This document shows, piece after piece, positions 25,061 through 37,818 of a stretch of DNA of 64,000 nt. Source of the stretch: Cyclina sinensis (taxonomy: Eukaryota > Mollusca > Bivalvia > Venerida > Veneridae); contig JAAONU010000006.1 of assembly GCA_012932295.1 (NCBI GenBank), forward strand, positions 29,972,882-30,036,881, read 5' to 3'. The first letter of the stretch is position 1. The number at the start of each line of letters is the position of its first letter. The notes under the pieces are model-generated. The model saw only the letters and a list, made by a program, of their open reading frames with translations. It was not told the origin of the DNA and ran no database searches. The translations under genes and the position numbers were made by a program.

Positions 25061-28025
25061 GGCGATCGTTTTTGTCCGTCTGTCTGTATGTTAGTATTAC
25101 ATAATTTCAAAGAGGTGCACCATCAGAATAAAGTTTATGGAATTTAAAATTACAGGCAAAACATAAAACTCGGTAGCTAAAATGGTATCAGTACATGTAT
25201 ATCATTTTTTTCTGCAAAACTATATTTTAAAAGTACTAATATGTATCTTTATATAATGCATATATTCATGCTTTGACAGATAAACCATACTGGGATTATA
25301 TTGGAGAAAACAACATACATGATGATGACAATCCTTTGAGTTAACTAGTGCTGTAAAACCTGTGCATGGAACACTTATTTATTTAACTCAAAACTACCAG
25401 TCTGAATCGAAAACAATGTTAATTCTAAACTCTTTTTGTTTCAAGACAAATTGTGTGAATAACCAAAAACAACCAGTTTGTACACTGAAGCTGCATTTAC
25501 ACACAAACCCATTTTTAGATTTAAAAGAACCAAGGTGAAACGTTTTATATATTTTGAATGTTTTTTCTTTTATATCGCTTTTATTTATGATCACGATGCC
25601 CTGAAATTATAAAATCAATATTGTGTGTGTTTTCTTGCTATTGTCATAACGTGGCAACTGTTTTTTGCAGTCAAACTACACGCAGTGTTCCGAACCCTAA
25701 CGTACACGTGATCACTTCCATCACAATGTATATTTCTATTTTTGTTTTGTTTTAATGGTTGTTTTTTGTCTTGTTTGATACTGCTCTGATCACATTTTCC
25801 ATTAAAAGATGTATTGATCTTATAAATGGAAAGAGTGTACAAACCTAAAACAAGTTCGTTATTATAACTATAAAAAAGTAGTAATAATAGTAGTAATTAC
25901 TTGCAACCATCATCAGTGCATGGGGGGCAATTATAACTGAACTGTTATGGGAAGATACCGAAGATAACGGAAGAAGCAAACAGCTTTAGTTTTGCACTCT
26001 TCTCAAAATATGTTTTGATGTCCTTTGGGATCAACATACAACTTAAAGGCAACTTTAATAAGTAAACAAATACGTTTTTATACTTTATACACATTTGTGT
26101 TTACTGCCATTTTAATGCATACATAACCATCTAACTTAAATCGTCGTGAGCTGTATTGGATTTCTAACAAGCTAGAAAGACTTTCAATCAGCTAAAAAAA
26201 TTTTTGAGTACTTTCCATATTTTATGTTTGAGCATACACGTACATTTTAAAATAATGTGTTATTACAAATGTTCTATTTTACTGAGTTATGTTTTAAAAT
26301 GAATAAATGATTTATATGACAAAAACGAGCAAGAGAACAATGGAGTACAAGAAGGTCTGCATCAAAATAGTAGGTCAAGGTTATACTCAAAAAATAATGG
26401 GAATACATTTTACTTCAAGGGGGAATATAAGAAAATAGTGCTTTTGCAATCTTTGACAGTATGAGGCAATCTTGAAATGGTACAATAATAAATATATCTA
26501 TGTGTGTTATACTGACATCTAATTGACTTTGACAAGCTGAAAGAAGAAAAGTATTTATTGAAGACAATTCAAGATCATTTTGTTTGGCTTTGCTATATCC
26601 TTTATCGAGCATTTCGAATGTTGGTGTAGAAAAGCATGAATTCAATGCTCTTTTCAAAAATGTTCAAAGGCTTCTTTATATTCTTTGATCAGTTCATACA
26701 AGGATATGATAATGACTTTATCGTGTTTGATCGTACCTACTAAGCAGAAGAAATAATATTTATGTAAGGTGTTCTAAAGAAAAAAAGATAATAAAATGTG
26801 CCAATTTATGTTTTATCACAAATATGTTTATCAATGCTAGAGAATGATTCTATTGAACTCGCAACCCCTGGACTACAGCCAACCCCCCGCCTCTGCCCTA
26901 CCACTAGACCAATGATCAATAGCTTACCAAGCAATCGTACTTTTGTCTAGACAAACGCGACCTTAATTTACACTTTAATTTTGCGTATTCATTCATCTAA
27001 CAAAGAAATTGAAATATGTCTTTTTTTCTAATCGTTATTTATACAGAGCATTCTTTCAAATTAAAAAAAATGTCTAGTTAGTTCTTTATCAGTCAAAACA
27101 ATTATCTATTGGCACTAAATGTAAAGCCAATTATATCACAGACATATCATATTACTAAACATTCTGTTAACAAAGAAACCTTTTCAGTTTGATACAACAC
27201 TTTTTTTCTTACTGATAATTCATATGATGTAGACAACTTTTGAAACAACGATATTTTGGCCTGTTGACCTCTAAGACTATTCTTAATTGATCAAGAGTAT
27301 CTTTTTTACCAACGCAAAGATTTTGCTTGAATTGTCGGCTATTCATTCTAGGAACAGAACGTACAATTACTTTATATCTTCTTATTAAAATCAAACAGTA
27401 CCCATTATATTGAAATAATGATATCAAAGATGACTATCATTTCATTATTAAGTGCCGTCAATATAGACGCATAAGAAAACGCTATATTGCAAAATACTAC
27501 TATGAACGCCCAAGTGTCCACAAATTTATGGAATTAATGTCATTAAAAATGTAAAAGTGCTGAAAAATCTAGCTTATTATATAAATTGTGCGGAGAAAAT
27601 AAGAGAAAAAATTTCACAGAAGCTTTCAGACACTATATACACTTGTTTTGTTTTTCAAGCGCTTGGTTCCTATTTTGTTGATATGTTAGTGATATCTTTG
27701 TGAGTCATTCTCGTGCATTTATGTTTCTATACTATTAACAATATAATATTAATTGACCTTATAATTTGTAATATGAAGTTATAGACAAGGAGCTTATAAG
27801 CTCAAGTCTGAAAAAATATTATATAAATTATGTTCTGTTCTGTTCTGTTCTAGATATTAACTGGTTTACAATAAAAAAAACCAATAAGACTTTGAAAAAA
27901 GAAGCAAGAACATGATCATTATTTCACTCCGGCTGAATCAAATTGAGCCTATTTTCGTTTCCACCCTTCCGGTCGGTAATGGCTATATTACTTTAACTAC
28001 CAACAGTCTTGTTTTAAAAAAAAAT
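25060..28025. other. Duplicated non-coding DNA, no gene seen
   Basis: Matches 50390-54545 of block 2. Segments 25467-25808 and 27547-27885 have no counterpart in block 2. The second ends in a (CTGTT)-type tail (27832-27850), as seen at the 3' ends of some retroposons. A tRNA-like SINE head lies at 26840-26930 (listed separately). No frame has coding support. Confidence 0.6.
26840..26930 (-). mobile_element. tRNA-like SINE head, block 1 copy
   Basis: The minus strand has an A-box-like TGGTCTAGTGGTAGGGC and a degraded B box (GCGAGTTCAATAG). The partner at 51860-51932 is shorter in the loop. The insertion therefore predates the block duplication and is decaying separately in each copy. Confidence 0.6.
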
Positions 28026-28029
28026 CAAG

Positions 28030-28570
28030 AACTGTCACTGAAAGATGACTATGCCCCCAAAGTGATGTTTTGACCTTTAAGCTGAGAATCAGTCATCAGG
28101 GGTCAAGGTCAAATAATAGGTTAGTGTGAGGGTCTTGTCCAAAGGGGTGTTGTGTTTAGTATGAAGTATATTCACCTACTAATACGGAAGTTATGGCCAA
28201 ATGATAAAATTTTTGGACAATTGGATCTTCAAGGTCAAGGTGATTCAGGGGTCAGGGTCAAACAAATATAGATCAGTGGGAAGTTCTTGTCCAAAGGGGT
28301 GTTGTGTCCAATTATGAATTAAATCCACCTATTTATATGGAAGTTATGGCCAATATTAAAGATTTTGGATATAAGGATCTTCAAGGTGTAGGTCATTCAG
28401 GGGTCTTGGTCAAACAAATATATGTCAGTGGTAGGGTCTTATGCGAAAGGGTGTTGAGTCCAAGTAAAATGTAAATCTACTAACGAATAAGGAAGTTGTG
28501 GCGAATGTTACGGTTTTCAGACGGACTGACGGTTCAAAAACTATATTTCTCCTTCGGGGGCATAAACATT
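28030..28570 (+). repeat. ~150-bp tandem repeat, about three units (block 1)
   Basis: Units carry 'aaggggtgttgtgt', 'ggaagttatggcca' and 'tcaaggtcaaggt.attcaggggtc'. It starts 'gactatgcccccaaagt' and ends 'ctccttcgggggcataaa', so the ends are short inverted repeats (TATGCCCCC / GGGGGCATA). The block 2 copy (54577-54906) has about one unit fewer. Confidence 0.8.
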
Positions 28571-28914
28571 CTAGTTTTAGTAGTTCAAAATAAAAAAAAA
28601 AAGCAACAACATTCTGTTACAAAAACCAACAAACCATGCGACGAATTACAAAATAATTTTTTTTTAAGACAACTGTGAACCTGATCTAAATCCAAGAACT
28701 CATTGCTGAGGACTCCTAAAAATCCATAACTATAAAATAAAAACTAGAGCCTATTTGATAATTCAACATTTGAGCAATGCAACAAATATGTATAATCTGT
28801 ATGAAGCCATAAAAATAACTTTGAGTGCGTACAAAATGCAAGCAGGTGTCAGGATGCTACAAGGATGCTATATACAAAGTATCATCAAGATCGTTCAATT
28901 TAAACGGTAACTGA

Positions 28915-29520
28915 TTTTTTTATTTTTAGTAACACTGACCTTGACCTTGACCCGACTGATCCTAAGCTAGGTTCCGTGCAAGGGTGATATATAGCAAGTT
29001 TGGACAAGATTGGCCTATAAATACTTTAGTTATTGACTGGAAACCATTTTTCTATTTTAGTAACAGTGACATTGACTTTGGTTAGACTGACTGCAATTAA
29101 AATCACAAGATAGGTTTTCATGCAAGGCTGCTATACACCATGCTTAGTTAAAATGAGTCATTTCAAGCCTTTGTCAAGTTATTGACTGGAATCCAATTTT
29201 CTATTTTTAGTTACAGTGACCTTGACCTTAACCAAACTTGTTTAATCCCAAGCTAGGTTATCATACAAGTGTATTATACACCAAGTTTGGCCAAGACTGA
29301 CCAATAAAAACTTGTTATTAACCGGAAACCAATGTTCTTTTTTTTGAAACTGTGACCTTGACCTTGATCCTACTTATCCCAAACACAATACCAAGCTAGG
29401 TTCCATGAAAGGATTCTATATAACAAGATTCGTTAAGATTTGTCAATCCACTTAAGTCATTGAACGCACACCATAAGTTTGACTCCCGCCCGTTCGCAAT
29501 ACCCCAATCTAATAACTAGG
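28915..29520 (+). repeat. ~130-bp tandem repeat, about four units (block 1)
   Basis: Units carry 'tattttagtaacagtgacct tgacc'-type sequence, 'cccaagctaggtt' and 'gttattgactggaaaccaat'. The partner at 55245-56020 has about five units. An inverted relative lies at 41495-42170. Confidence 0.82.
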
Positions 29521-30159
29521 TTTCATCGAAGTTTTAACTTCGTTGAAACCCTGGTTAAAAAGTTTCTTTTTTAAAAAAATATGTATTTTTCTTGTATGTT
29601 TGATGTTTAAAAATACTTTCTACCATAGACTAATCTAAGTTACAATGAATGCAAATTCTCTACCCTATGTGTACCTAAAACTACACTTTTTAATATTATA
29701 ATGTTAAGTTTTGTGTATGTTTATCAATATATTTTATTTCTAATTTTTATACAAAATTTTCTATTATTTATATGAAAGTATGAAAAAATGTTTAATTCCA
29801 ATGCTTATGTTTATTTAACAGTTGCTTCATGCTGCATTTAGATCAACACGAGGAAAGGTTTTAATTTCAATAACGTAAATGAAGACCATTATTTAAAAAA
29901 AACGAAAGTAGCGTACCACATATGTGACATACCATTCCCGGCTCAAATAAAATATTAACAAATAACTGATAATGTTCAGATTCTTGAAAAATATAAAACC
30001 GTTTGGAATAATATAAATTAAACAAAAGACAACATTTACGCATTTGTTGGGAGTTTATATATATCAAAAGATTAAATGATAATAAGTAAATATATTGATT
30101 ATCATATTTCAAAATAACTATTTTTAATTATATTCAAAGAGCTTTGCTTTTATACGAAA

Positions 30160-30740
30160 CAGATGTGTGAAATGCTGGAGTATGAAATAGAGATGTAAAA
30201 ACTAGTGCATTAAGCAGTTGCGGAACGAGTTATAAGGAAGATGTGTAAAATGCTAGAATATGAAATAGATGTGTGTAATGTTAGAATATGAAATAGAAAT
30301 GTGTGAAATGCTAGAATATGAAATAGATGTATGATATGCTAGAATGTGTAATACATGTGTGAAATACTAGAATATGAAATTGATGTATGAAATGCCAGAA
30401 TACGAAATCGATGTATAAAATGCTAGAATGAGAAACAGATGTGTGAAATGCTAGAATAAGTAATAGATGTATAAAATGCTAGAATGTGAAAAAGACGATG
30501 AAATGCTAGAATATGAAATAGATGTTTGAAATACTCGAATGTGAAATAGATGTGTGAAATGTTAGAATATGAAATAGATGTGTGAAATGCTAGAATATGA
30601 AATAGCTGTGCGATATGCTAGAATTCGAAATAGATGTGTGAAATGCTAGAATATGAAATAAATGTGTGAAAAACTGGAATATGAAATAGATATGTGAAAT
30701 GCTAGAATATGAAATAGATGTACCATTTGCTAGAATAGAC
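30160..30740 (+). repeat. 28-bp minisatellite (block 1)
   Basis: About 20 units of a 28-base repeat, consensus GAAATAGATGTGTGAAATGC then TAGAATAT, with scattered substitutions. Because 28 is not a multiple of three, no repetitive protein results. The block 2 array is at 56620-57256. Confidence 0.92.
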
Positions 30741-31310
30741 AATGGACATTTTATAAACAGGCTGACTTACAGAACATATAACTTAGGAACTTTGTACAAA
30801 TTAGACATGAAAACACCTGTTTATCATCTGCAAACTCCAAAAATGTCAAACTATGCATACCGAATTGTGAAGGATTATATTCATCCATTGGTCACAGTGT
30901 TGGAGACAGTATTTTGAGTCTTCACACCACTTCTTATACATGTCATTTTGTTAAACCAATTTTATTAATGATTCAGCGTGTATGACTATCTCGTGGCCAT
31001 ATTGCTAGCTATATGAGTAGCTAGGTTGAGTGGGGTATCTGTGTCCTATGGACACATTTCTAGTTTTTGTTTTTTGTTTTTGTTTCTTTGTTGTTGTTTT
31101 TAGTTGTTTTTTGACAATAATGCTATGTTTGATATAAAGACAATGACCCAGACCTCATGTGTGCTTGTATATTCATTAAAAACATTCAAGATTGCTTAAG
31201 CACAACTGTTAAAATGAAAAAAAAATATTGGTTGGGCATCAGTGTGCATAAGACAGAATTGAAAATAAAAGTATAGCAATTGGATGTACAAACCTCATCA
31301 AATACATTTG
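30741..31310. other. Spacer between minisatellite and foldback element
   Basis: From 31125 on ('tttgatataaagacaatgac') it matches 57630 onward. From 30741 to about 31124 it has no resemblance to the block 2 sequence at the same place (57257-57630). A T-rich tract (TTTTTGTTTTTTGTTTTTG) lies at 31064-31083. The open frame at 30699-30917 begins in the minisatellite and has no recognisable domain. Confidence 0.6.
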
Positions 31311-32042
31311 AATGTACCGACGTGTGTGAAGTTAGCTATATATACGACATTGGCCAAAACGAATGTCGTATTAGCTCAGCATTAGATATTCGACTTTGGC
31401 AAAAGTCAATGTTGTGCTATCACGACATTCGAAACACGTGAAATTTGAATGTTGTGCCACCACGAAGTACGACTTTCAATTTTTTTAATCATCTTATTTC
31501 TTTGAATGGTGTGCTAGCCCGACATTCTGAACACATGAAATTCGAATGTCGTGCTGGAACAACTTTTGACATACGACATAAAGATTTAAACAGTTGGTTT
31601 TAATGTTGTGCTAGCATGACATTCGACATTCGAAACACATGATATTTGAATGTTGAATCAGCTCGATTTAACGTAAGATATTCAACATGTTTAGATTTTA
31701 AAATTATTTGGTTTGAATGTTGTGTTAGCATGAATTTCAACATACAACATTCCAATTTCAAATAATTTGGTTTGAGTGTTGTTCTAGTGGGACATTCGAC
31801 ATTAGAAACACGTGAAATTCGCTGTGCCATCACGACATTTGACATACGACATTCAAATTTTGAATCGTTAACTTTCTTTGAACTAGCACATCTTTCTACA
31901 TTCGAAACACATAAAATTTGAATGTTGTGCCATAACATTTGCCATTCAAATTTAATCTTGCAATTTGAATGTTGTACAACGAGTCCACTTGCTGTGACAT
32001 GTTTTAATATCTTTATCTCAATGTTTCTATAATAAAGTTTCA

Positions 32043-33740
32043 ATACTCAGGCAAATACATAAAAATGATTGCATAGCAACAATGGTTCATGTCTTATTGA
32101 CGTCATGTCGCAAAATATTTTTCTGTGTACGAATAAATTGCTATGTTATTGTAACATCGGAATTTGAATTTGTATACAATAACTATCAGTTTTATCTTAA
32201 AACTTCTTCAAAACAACTGTTTTACTTTTCTAACGCTTATAATTTTCTAATATTAACACCAAACATTACTGTTTCAATGCTACTGGTTCTTCGTACTTAT
32301 ATACGTATACATAGACGTTGTTTCTCCCATTCACGCGTTTTTTCCTCACAGAAAGCATGTACATAATTGTTTAGAATTCAGAACATTAACGATATCCATT
32401 CTTTGCAATGAGGTATAATTGAACTTGTACATACACCTGTTCAGACTACACATCGTCATAAAAGCTAGTAATCTGCGCGATTTATAGAATCATAAGGCAC
32501 ATTTTCGCTAATTTGAAGCCCCGGAGATCTATGTTGAAGTTTACACTAATAACATCCCCTCATAATGGAGTAGTTGGGGTTCATTCGTGCTATGTTCATA
32601 AACATATTTCGTTTCTTCTCACTTTCGATTTTTCATTTTGTTTGCTTTTTGTCAGCAGTCAGTATGTTTTCATAATGTGAATGATTACATACAAAATCAA
32701 AGTTGTTTTAATGGTCAGTCTTAGAAAAACATTGTGTTTCTTTATACCTTATAAACGCAGTAAATTTGAGGTTTGAAGAGAACATTAGTCATTTCTTGAA
32801 ACTCCTATGGTAAAAGTGTCCAATTTTGTCTTTATTTTGTCCTAGAGTAGTATATTTGTTCAAAAAAGCTCCATTCAATGAGGGCTTACAAAATGTTTAT
32901 TGTATTCTAATACCGTATTTTTTTTTGAAAAACTAAAAATAAAATATAATATTTTTGTTTATTTGCATTTCTAATATTACGGCGAATGGACAGTTTTAAA
33001 TATTTAGTCGAAATGAGTTTTACTTATTCGAAGAAATAAATGCACAATGAGAAATGGCTGGGATCATTTAAATAAAGATGCATATTCAAACAGATAAGCA
33101 ACACATTTCTCCACATATCTGAGTGGAAAGCGAAATAAATGTACTAAAGCCGAAATACATGAAACTAAGGTGGGTATTGTTATGCATTCATTGAAATATT
33201 ATTGACTTTTGTATCATCTATAAACTGACATTATATTGTATATATGTATGTAATGATCAGTACAAAGATTCAAGATAATAAATTTGCATATAAAAATGGT
33301 CCAAAAACTAATTTAATTCAAAAATAAAACTAAACGTATCTCTGTTGTTGTTTTTTAAGCTGAGTAGTATAATCATTTCAAAGTTTCATCTACAGTGAGG
33401 AAAACTTGAGTCATTACTAAGTTCCTGAAAAATATAAACTATAAACTTTTTAAAAAGGTTTAATTCTCTAACCAGGGCTGCGTTCGAAAGCAGATGAGCA
33501 TTTCTTATATGAAATATGATTGGTGAAGTAAAAGTGTGAATAATGTCACAAGGTGATATATACTAATCGGATTTATTTCTTTTAACGACAGAATACCAAC
33601 AGTGTTTTACTGACAAAGACATACATTAAAACAACATAATACCAAATCAGCAGAAATCAATATTAACACTACATGATGGGACATTGCAAATCTTGGCTAA
33701 GTAGTAAAGAAATCTGATTATAATCTAATCAAGAATTGCT
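32043..33740. other. Interior of the foldback element, non-coding
   Basis: AT-rich. The left part (32043-32487) and the right part (33368-33740) match 58560-58995 and 58995-59370 of block 2. The 880 bases at about 32488-33367 are absent from block 2, where the join reads GATTTATAG|TATAATCATT, with TAG present at both edges in block 1. That is the pattern of a deletion in block 2 at a 3-base microhomology. Confidence 0.7.
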
Positions 33741-36375
33741 GTTAGAAATGAATCAATAAAATATGCAAAATAGAAAAAGTAACAAGAAAAAGAACAAGAA
33801 AAAAAACCTTTTAAATGATATTGAAAATTTAGAAGAGAAATTAGCTGAAAATTGTAATGAGGATCAAGCCAGAATCCTGAACATACAAAAAAACAACGGA
33901 ACTTGACGACTTATACAACATATATATAAATGGCATTGTAATAAGAATAAAAAGTTATAAGTTAGATAATGGAGAAAGAAACATAAAATATCTTAAGAGT
34001 CTAGAAACAAAAAATGCAGAAAGTAAAATAATAAAATGTTTAAATATTGACGGTGACATTATTTCTAATCAAAGTGAAATACTAATAGAACAAAAAAATA
34101 TTATGAAAAACTTTATCAGGCAAAACAACAGACCGAATCTAGATATAATTTTCTGGTAAATACAAATATAAAAAAGTAAACGGAAAATGAAAACACGTCT
34201 GCAAAGGATTTTTATTTTTTTCAGATTTTGAAAAAGCGTTTGATAGTCTCGACCATTCTTACATTCAGGATACACTAAAAGTTTTTAACTTTGGTTACAT
34301 GCTAAAAAGATGGATAAAAGTATTTTACAATAAGCCATCAATTTTTATATTGTACAACGGGTTTCTTTCAGATTCTTTCAATGTCACTCGTGGAGTTAGG
34401 CAAGGCTGTCCTCTATCGCCCTATATATTTATCTTAGCAATAGAGTTATTATCTGTAGAAATAAGGGAAAACAAAAAAATAAAAGGTATTGAAATCTTAG
34501 GAACAGAGATAAAAACGGTATGTTTGCAGATGATACTACAATACTTCTGGATGGCTCTGCTGAAAGTTTTGAAGAAATGATGCAAGTTTTTGAAGAATTT
34601 TCTCATATATCAGGTTTAAACTTAAATTGCAATAAGTGCACTGTTCTCAGAATAGGCTCAATGAAAAATCAGCACGACATTATATATTGTAAAAAAAATA
34701 TGGACAAATTTTATAGACATCTGAAAGTGCAAAAACACTAGGAATAATTTTCCACGCAAATACAGAAAAATTCTCGAATTAAATTACACCCCTAGAATAA
34801 AATCAATTTCAAAATGACATAAACATGTGGAAAACAAACCATTTAACACTCATGGGTAAAGTATATGTATATAAATCATTAATTCTTCCAAAATTAACAT
34901 ATTTATTCTCAGTCCTTCCAAATCCCTCAGAGCAAATTATAACAATGTTAACACAAGAGAGTTACAGCTTTATCTGGAATTCGAAAAGAGATAAAGTAGA
35001 AAGGAATACCATAATTCAAAATATAGAGGATGGTGGAATAAATATGATCGATATTCCGATATACCTTAACTCTTTAACGACAAGGTGGATAAACTGACGA
35101 ACTAATACAAAAAATAAAGGGACATGGAAAGAAATAATAAACAAACAGATTAAAAAATATCAAAAATAGATTTGTTTAAATGTAACATTAGTACATCAGA
35201 TATCTTGCGACGCGACATTAAACATGTTCATAAAAGACGTATTCATCGCTTGGAGCAAAATCAATTTAAACAATAACCCTCAAAATATTAGAACTCAAAT
35301 AATATGGAATACTTCTAACATCCGAAACAACAAATCAGTTTTGCCCTTTCCTGTTTGGATAAAGAAAAATATTATTCAGATAAAAGATATTTATAATGAA
35401 GAAATTAAACGATATAAAACATTCAGCCAATTAAAAAACATATACAAAATTCCTGATTCTGAATTTCTGAACTACAACAGGTTGATTTCAGCAATACCAA
35501 AAGAGTAGATTAGAACTCTTAATTCTGCAAACCTGGCACGGGTAACAAATGAACTATGTATATACGACATGATTAATAAAATTAAACCAAGTAACTTAAA
35601 CAAAAAATTAACATATATACAGAAAAAGGTCTTCATTTCGATGGGACAATCGAAAGCGCAAATAAAATGGGAAACTTTCTTCCCAGATAAAATATTTAAT
35701 TGGTCAGACATTTTCAAAAATGCTTTCGTTTGTTGCAACGATAATTTTCTTCAATCTTTCTATTTTAACTTTTTACATAGAAATATTGCAACCAATAAGT
35801 TCTTATTCAAATGTGGCTTAGTTGAATCTAGCCACTGTGGTTTTGTAATATGGCTGTGGAAAGTTTAGTACATTTATTTTGGAACTGTTCACATGTACAA
35901 AATTTCTGGACCCAACTGTTCAAATGGGCTATGACCTTCAAAACAAATATAGCATATGATAGATTTCTAACGCTTTTTCATTCTAAGGATAAAGTAGCGT
36001 CTTATATATTACTTTTTTTCAAAAGACTATATATACAAATGTAAAGCAAAAACACATCATCCTGGATATACACGTTTTTAAACAGAAATTCATCAATCGA
36101 TTAAAACTAGAAAAATACACAGCGTTTAGAAAAGATACAATTGAAATTTTCAACAGAAATTGGATAACTTTTTTACCTCTACTTTTATAAAATCTATAGA
36201 TACCAAAGTAACCTGTTCTCTAACCTTTCCTCTTTTTTTCCTTAGTTAGGTTTAGTTGTTATCTGCTATTTATTTCTTTAAATAGTAGTAACTAACTTTG
36301 TTAGTATAGTATTTTGAAAAGCCACACAGCTTGTATGTTAATATTTTTGTTAATTATTTGCGAAATAAAAAAAAT
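33741..36375 (+). pseudogene. L1/Tx1-like LINE fragment: broken ORF2 reverse transcriptase
   Basis: Three coding stretches are in order. About 33770-34160 encodes the linker before the reverse transcriptase (for example ELDDLYNIYINGIVIRIKSY). About 34215-35095 encodes the reverse transcriptase, with DFEKAFDSLDH, RGVRQGCPLSPYIF and the catalytic FADDTTILLDGS at about 34520. About 35224-36190 encodes the C-terminal part, with HLFWNCSHVQNFW-type Cys/Trp sequence. The endonuclease and ORF1 are missing (5' truncation), part of the fingers is deleted near 34150-34210, and frameshifts separate the pieces (34510, 34740, 35100, 35870). The 3' end is A-rich (AAATAAAAAAAATGG). The family call rests on the motif order and linker type. 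Block 2 has the unfilled site at 59370-59375. Confidence 0.88.
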
Positions 36376-36379
36376 GGTG

Positions 36380-37406
36380 AAAAAAGCACAGACAAACTTA
36401 CACTGGACATACATTTTATCTCCTATTATGTAAGAAAATCAAAGGGTCATTACTGAAAAATTCAATGGAATAGAACAGAACAATGACATGCACAAGAAGG
36501 CTTGGTACTAATGATCCTTGCAAAGTATTGTTAAAATCTGACCAACAGTTCCTACCATATCATTCAAAGAAAGCAAACAATTCAAAAAATGAATGTTGTA
36601 TGTCGAATGTCGTGCTGGCTCAACATTCAAATTTCACGAGTTACCAATGTCGAGTGGCGTGCTGGCACAATATTCAAAGAAATAAAATGATTCCAAAATC
36701 GAATGTCATATGGCGAATGACGTGCTGGGACAACGTTCAAATTTCACTTGTTTCGAATGTTGTGCTACCATGATTCAAACCAAATGATTTAAAATTTAAA
36801 TGTCGTATGTCGAATGTTGTTGCTTGCACAACATTCAAAGAAATAAAATGATTCAAAACTTTAATGTCGTATGTCGAATTCTGTGTGAAATTCACGTATT
36901 TCGAATGTCGAATGTCGTGCTAGCACAAAATTGACTTTTGCTAAAATCGAATGTTTAACGTTGAGGTTATACGACATTCGTTTTGGTCTATATCGAATGT
37001 AGTATGTTGAGCTAACTTTACACACCTAATGTACCGGTATTTAAATTTGACATTTCTTCTTAGATGTAAGCTAATAGTTTACATTGAATCGTCTTTAGAC
37101 AATTTAAACTGCATTTAAGATTTGGTACATTTTAAAATGGTTGCTTGTGTATATTTAATTTTTGTGACTCTGGAATAAGTTGTACTTTGATTAAAAATCT
37201 TATAAAATTCAGTCAGAAAAAGGTACTTTTCACAGTTCTAGCTTCCTGTGCTGAGTTTACTATTAATCCGGGAGTTTTCATGGATTAGAGTTTTCTGTTA
37301 CTTTCAACCTTCAACCCTGTTGGTGATTATGCTGGTTTTATTCAGGGGATTTTTGAAAGAACTTGATTCCCAGTCGAGGTAAAATGAGTAAGCATGTGCT
37401 TAACTA
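36380..37406. other. Right arm of foldback element and shared flank
   Basis: 36380-36575 is foldback interior; the right arm follows to 37027, then the AATGTACCG repeat. 37037-37406 matches 60023-60425 with no gene features. Confidence 0.7.
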
Positions 37407-37818
37407 TACTGTTTACAAAAACTAGGGATATTATGTTATTTTGTCATGAAATGGGAAACCTACTCTTTATGGAAAATCATCATTTATATTTTTATAATGA
37501 TCATTCATGTGTAAAAAGCGTGGTCACCAAAGTGTAGAAATCTCGTTCAAATTTATGCTGCACAGGCAATTTTATGACACATGGGTGGCACCTGTTATTT
37601 AATAATCATGTTAATTCTAACATAAATTGGGCAAAACTTTCAGAATATTGTGTTGTGAGGATGTCAATCACAAATTCACCATCAAATTTGCAATTGGAAT
37701 TATGAGACGTCTAACGGAACGTAAACGTTGGCGGGCATTTATATGTTCCGGACCATAATTCTTAATTACTAGCAATAACAATATTACCTATAATACCCCC
37801 TACATTTTGTGAACAGTA
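37407..37818. mobile_element. 412-bp non-autonomous derivative of a Tc1-type element
   Basis: The ends are inverted copies: left TACTGTTTACAAAAACTAGG, right as reverse complement TACTGTTCACAAAATGTAGG. They are the same ends that flank the transposase-bearing element at 60426-61896 in block 2, at the same position in the duplicated DNA. In block 1 the central ~1.05 kb with transposase is replaced by four bases (after GTTCCGGACC comes ATAA then TTCTTAATT). This is an internal deletion that leaves a MITE-like remnant. Confidence 0.85.

Larger units (their letters stand above)
31320..37027. mobile_element. Foldback-type transposon with long inverted arms (block 1)
   Basis: The outer tips are inverted copies: left ACGTGTGTGAAGTTAGCT, right (reverse complement) AGGTGTGTAAAGTTAGCT. 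They are flanked by a 9-base direct repeat AATGTACCG (31311-31319 and 37028-37036). The arms (about 31320-31985 and 36575-37027) are built from many copies of CGACATTCGAA / TTCGAATGTCG separated by GTGCTAGCAC-like palindromes, so each arm is itself full of hairpins. The interior (about 32000-36570) is AT-rich, with no transposase seen, and holds a later LINE insertion. Long arms with sub-repeats are typical of foldback elements. A 9-bp target duplication is typical of the Mutator-like superfamily, with which foldback elements have been linked. The open frame at 31600-32043 (minus) is an artefact of the repeated arm. Confidence 0.88.

Noticed and set aside
30160..30740. CRISPR-like regular repeat
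   Set aside because: The repeats are contiguous 28-base units with no unique spacers, in a eukaryotic setting; it is a minisatellite.
31600..32043. 147-codon open frame on the minus strand with repeated peptide motifs (FECRMSNVV-like)
   Set aside because: It lies wholly in the palindromic arm of the foldback element; the peptide repeat only reflects the DNA sub-repeat, and the block 2 copy is broken into short frames.
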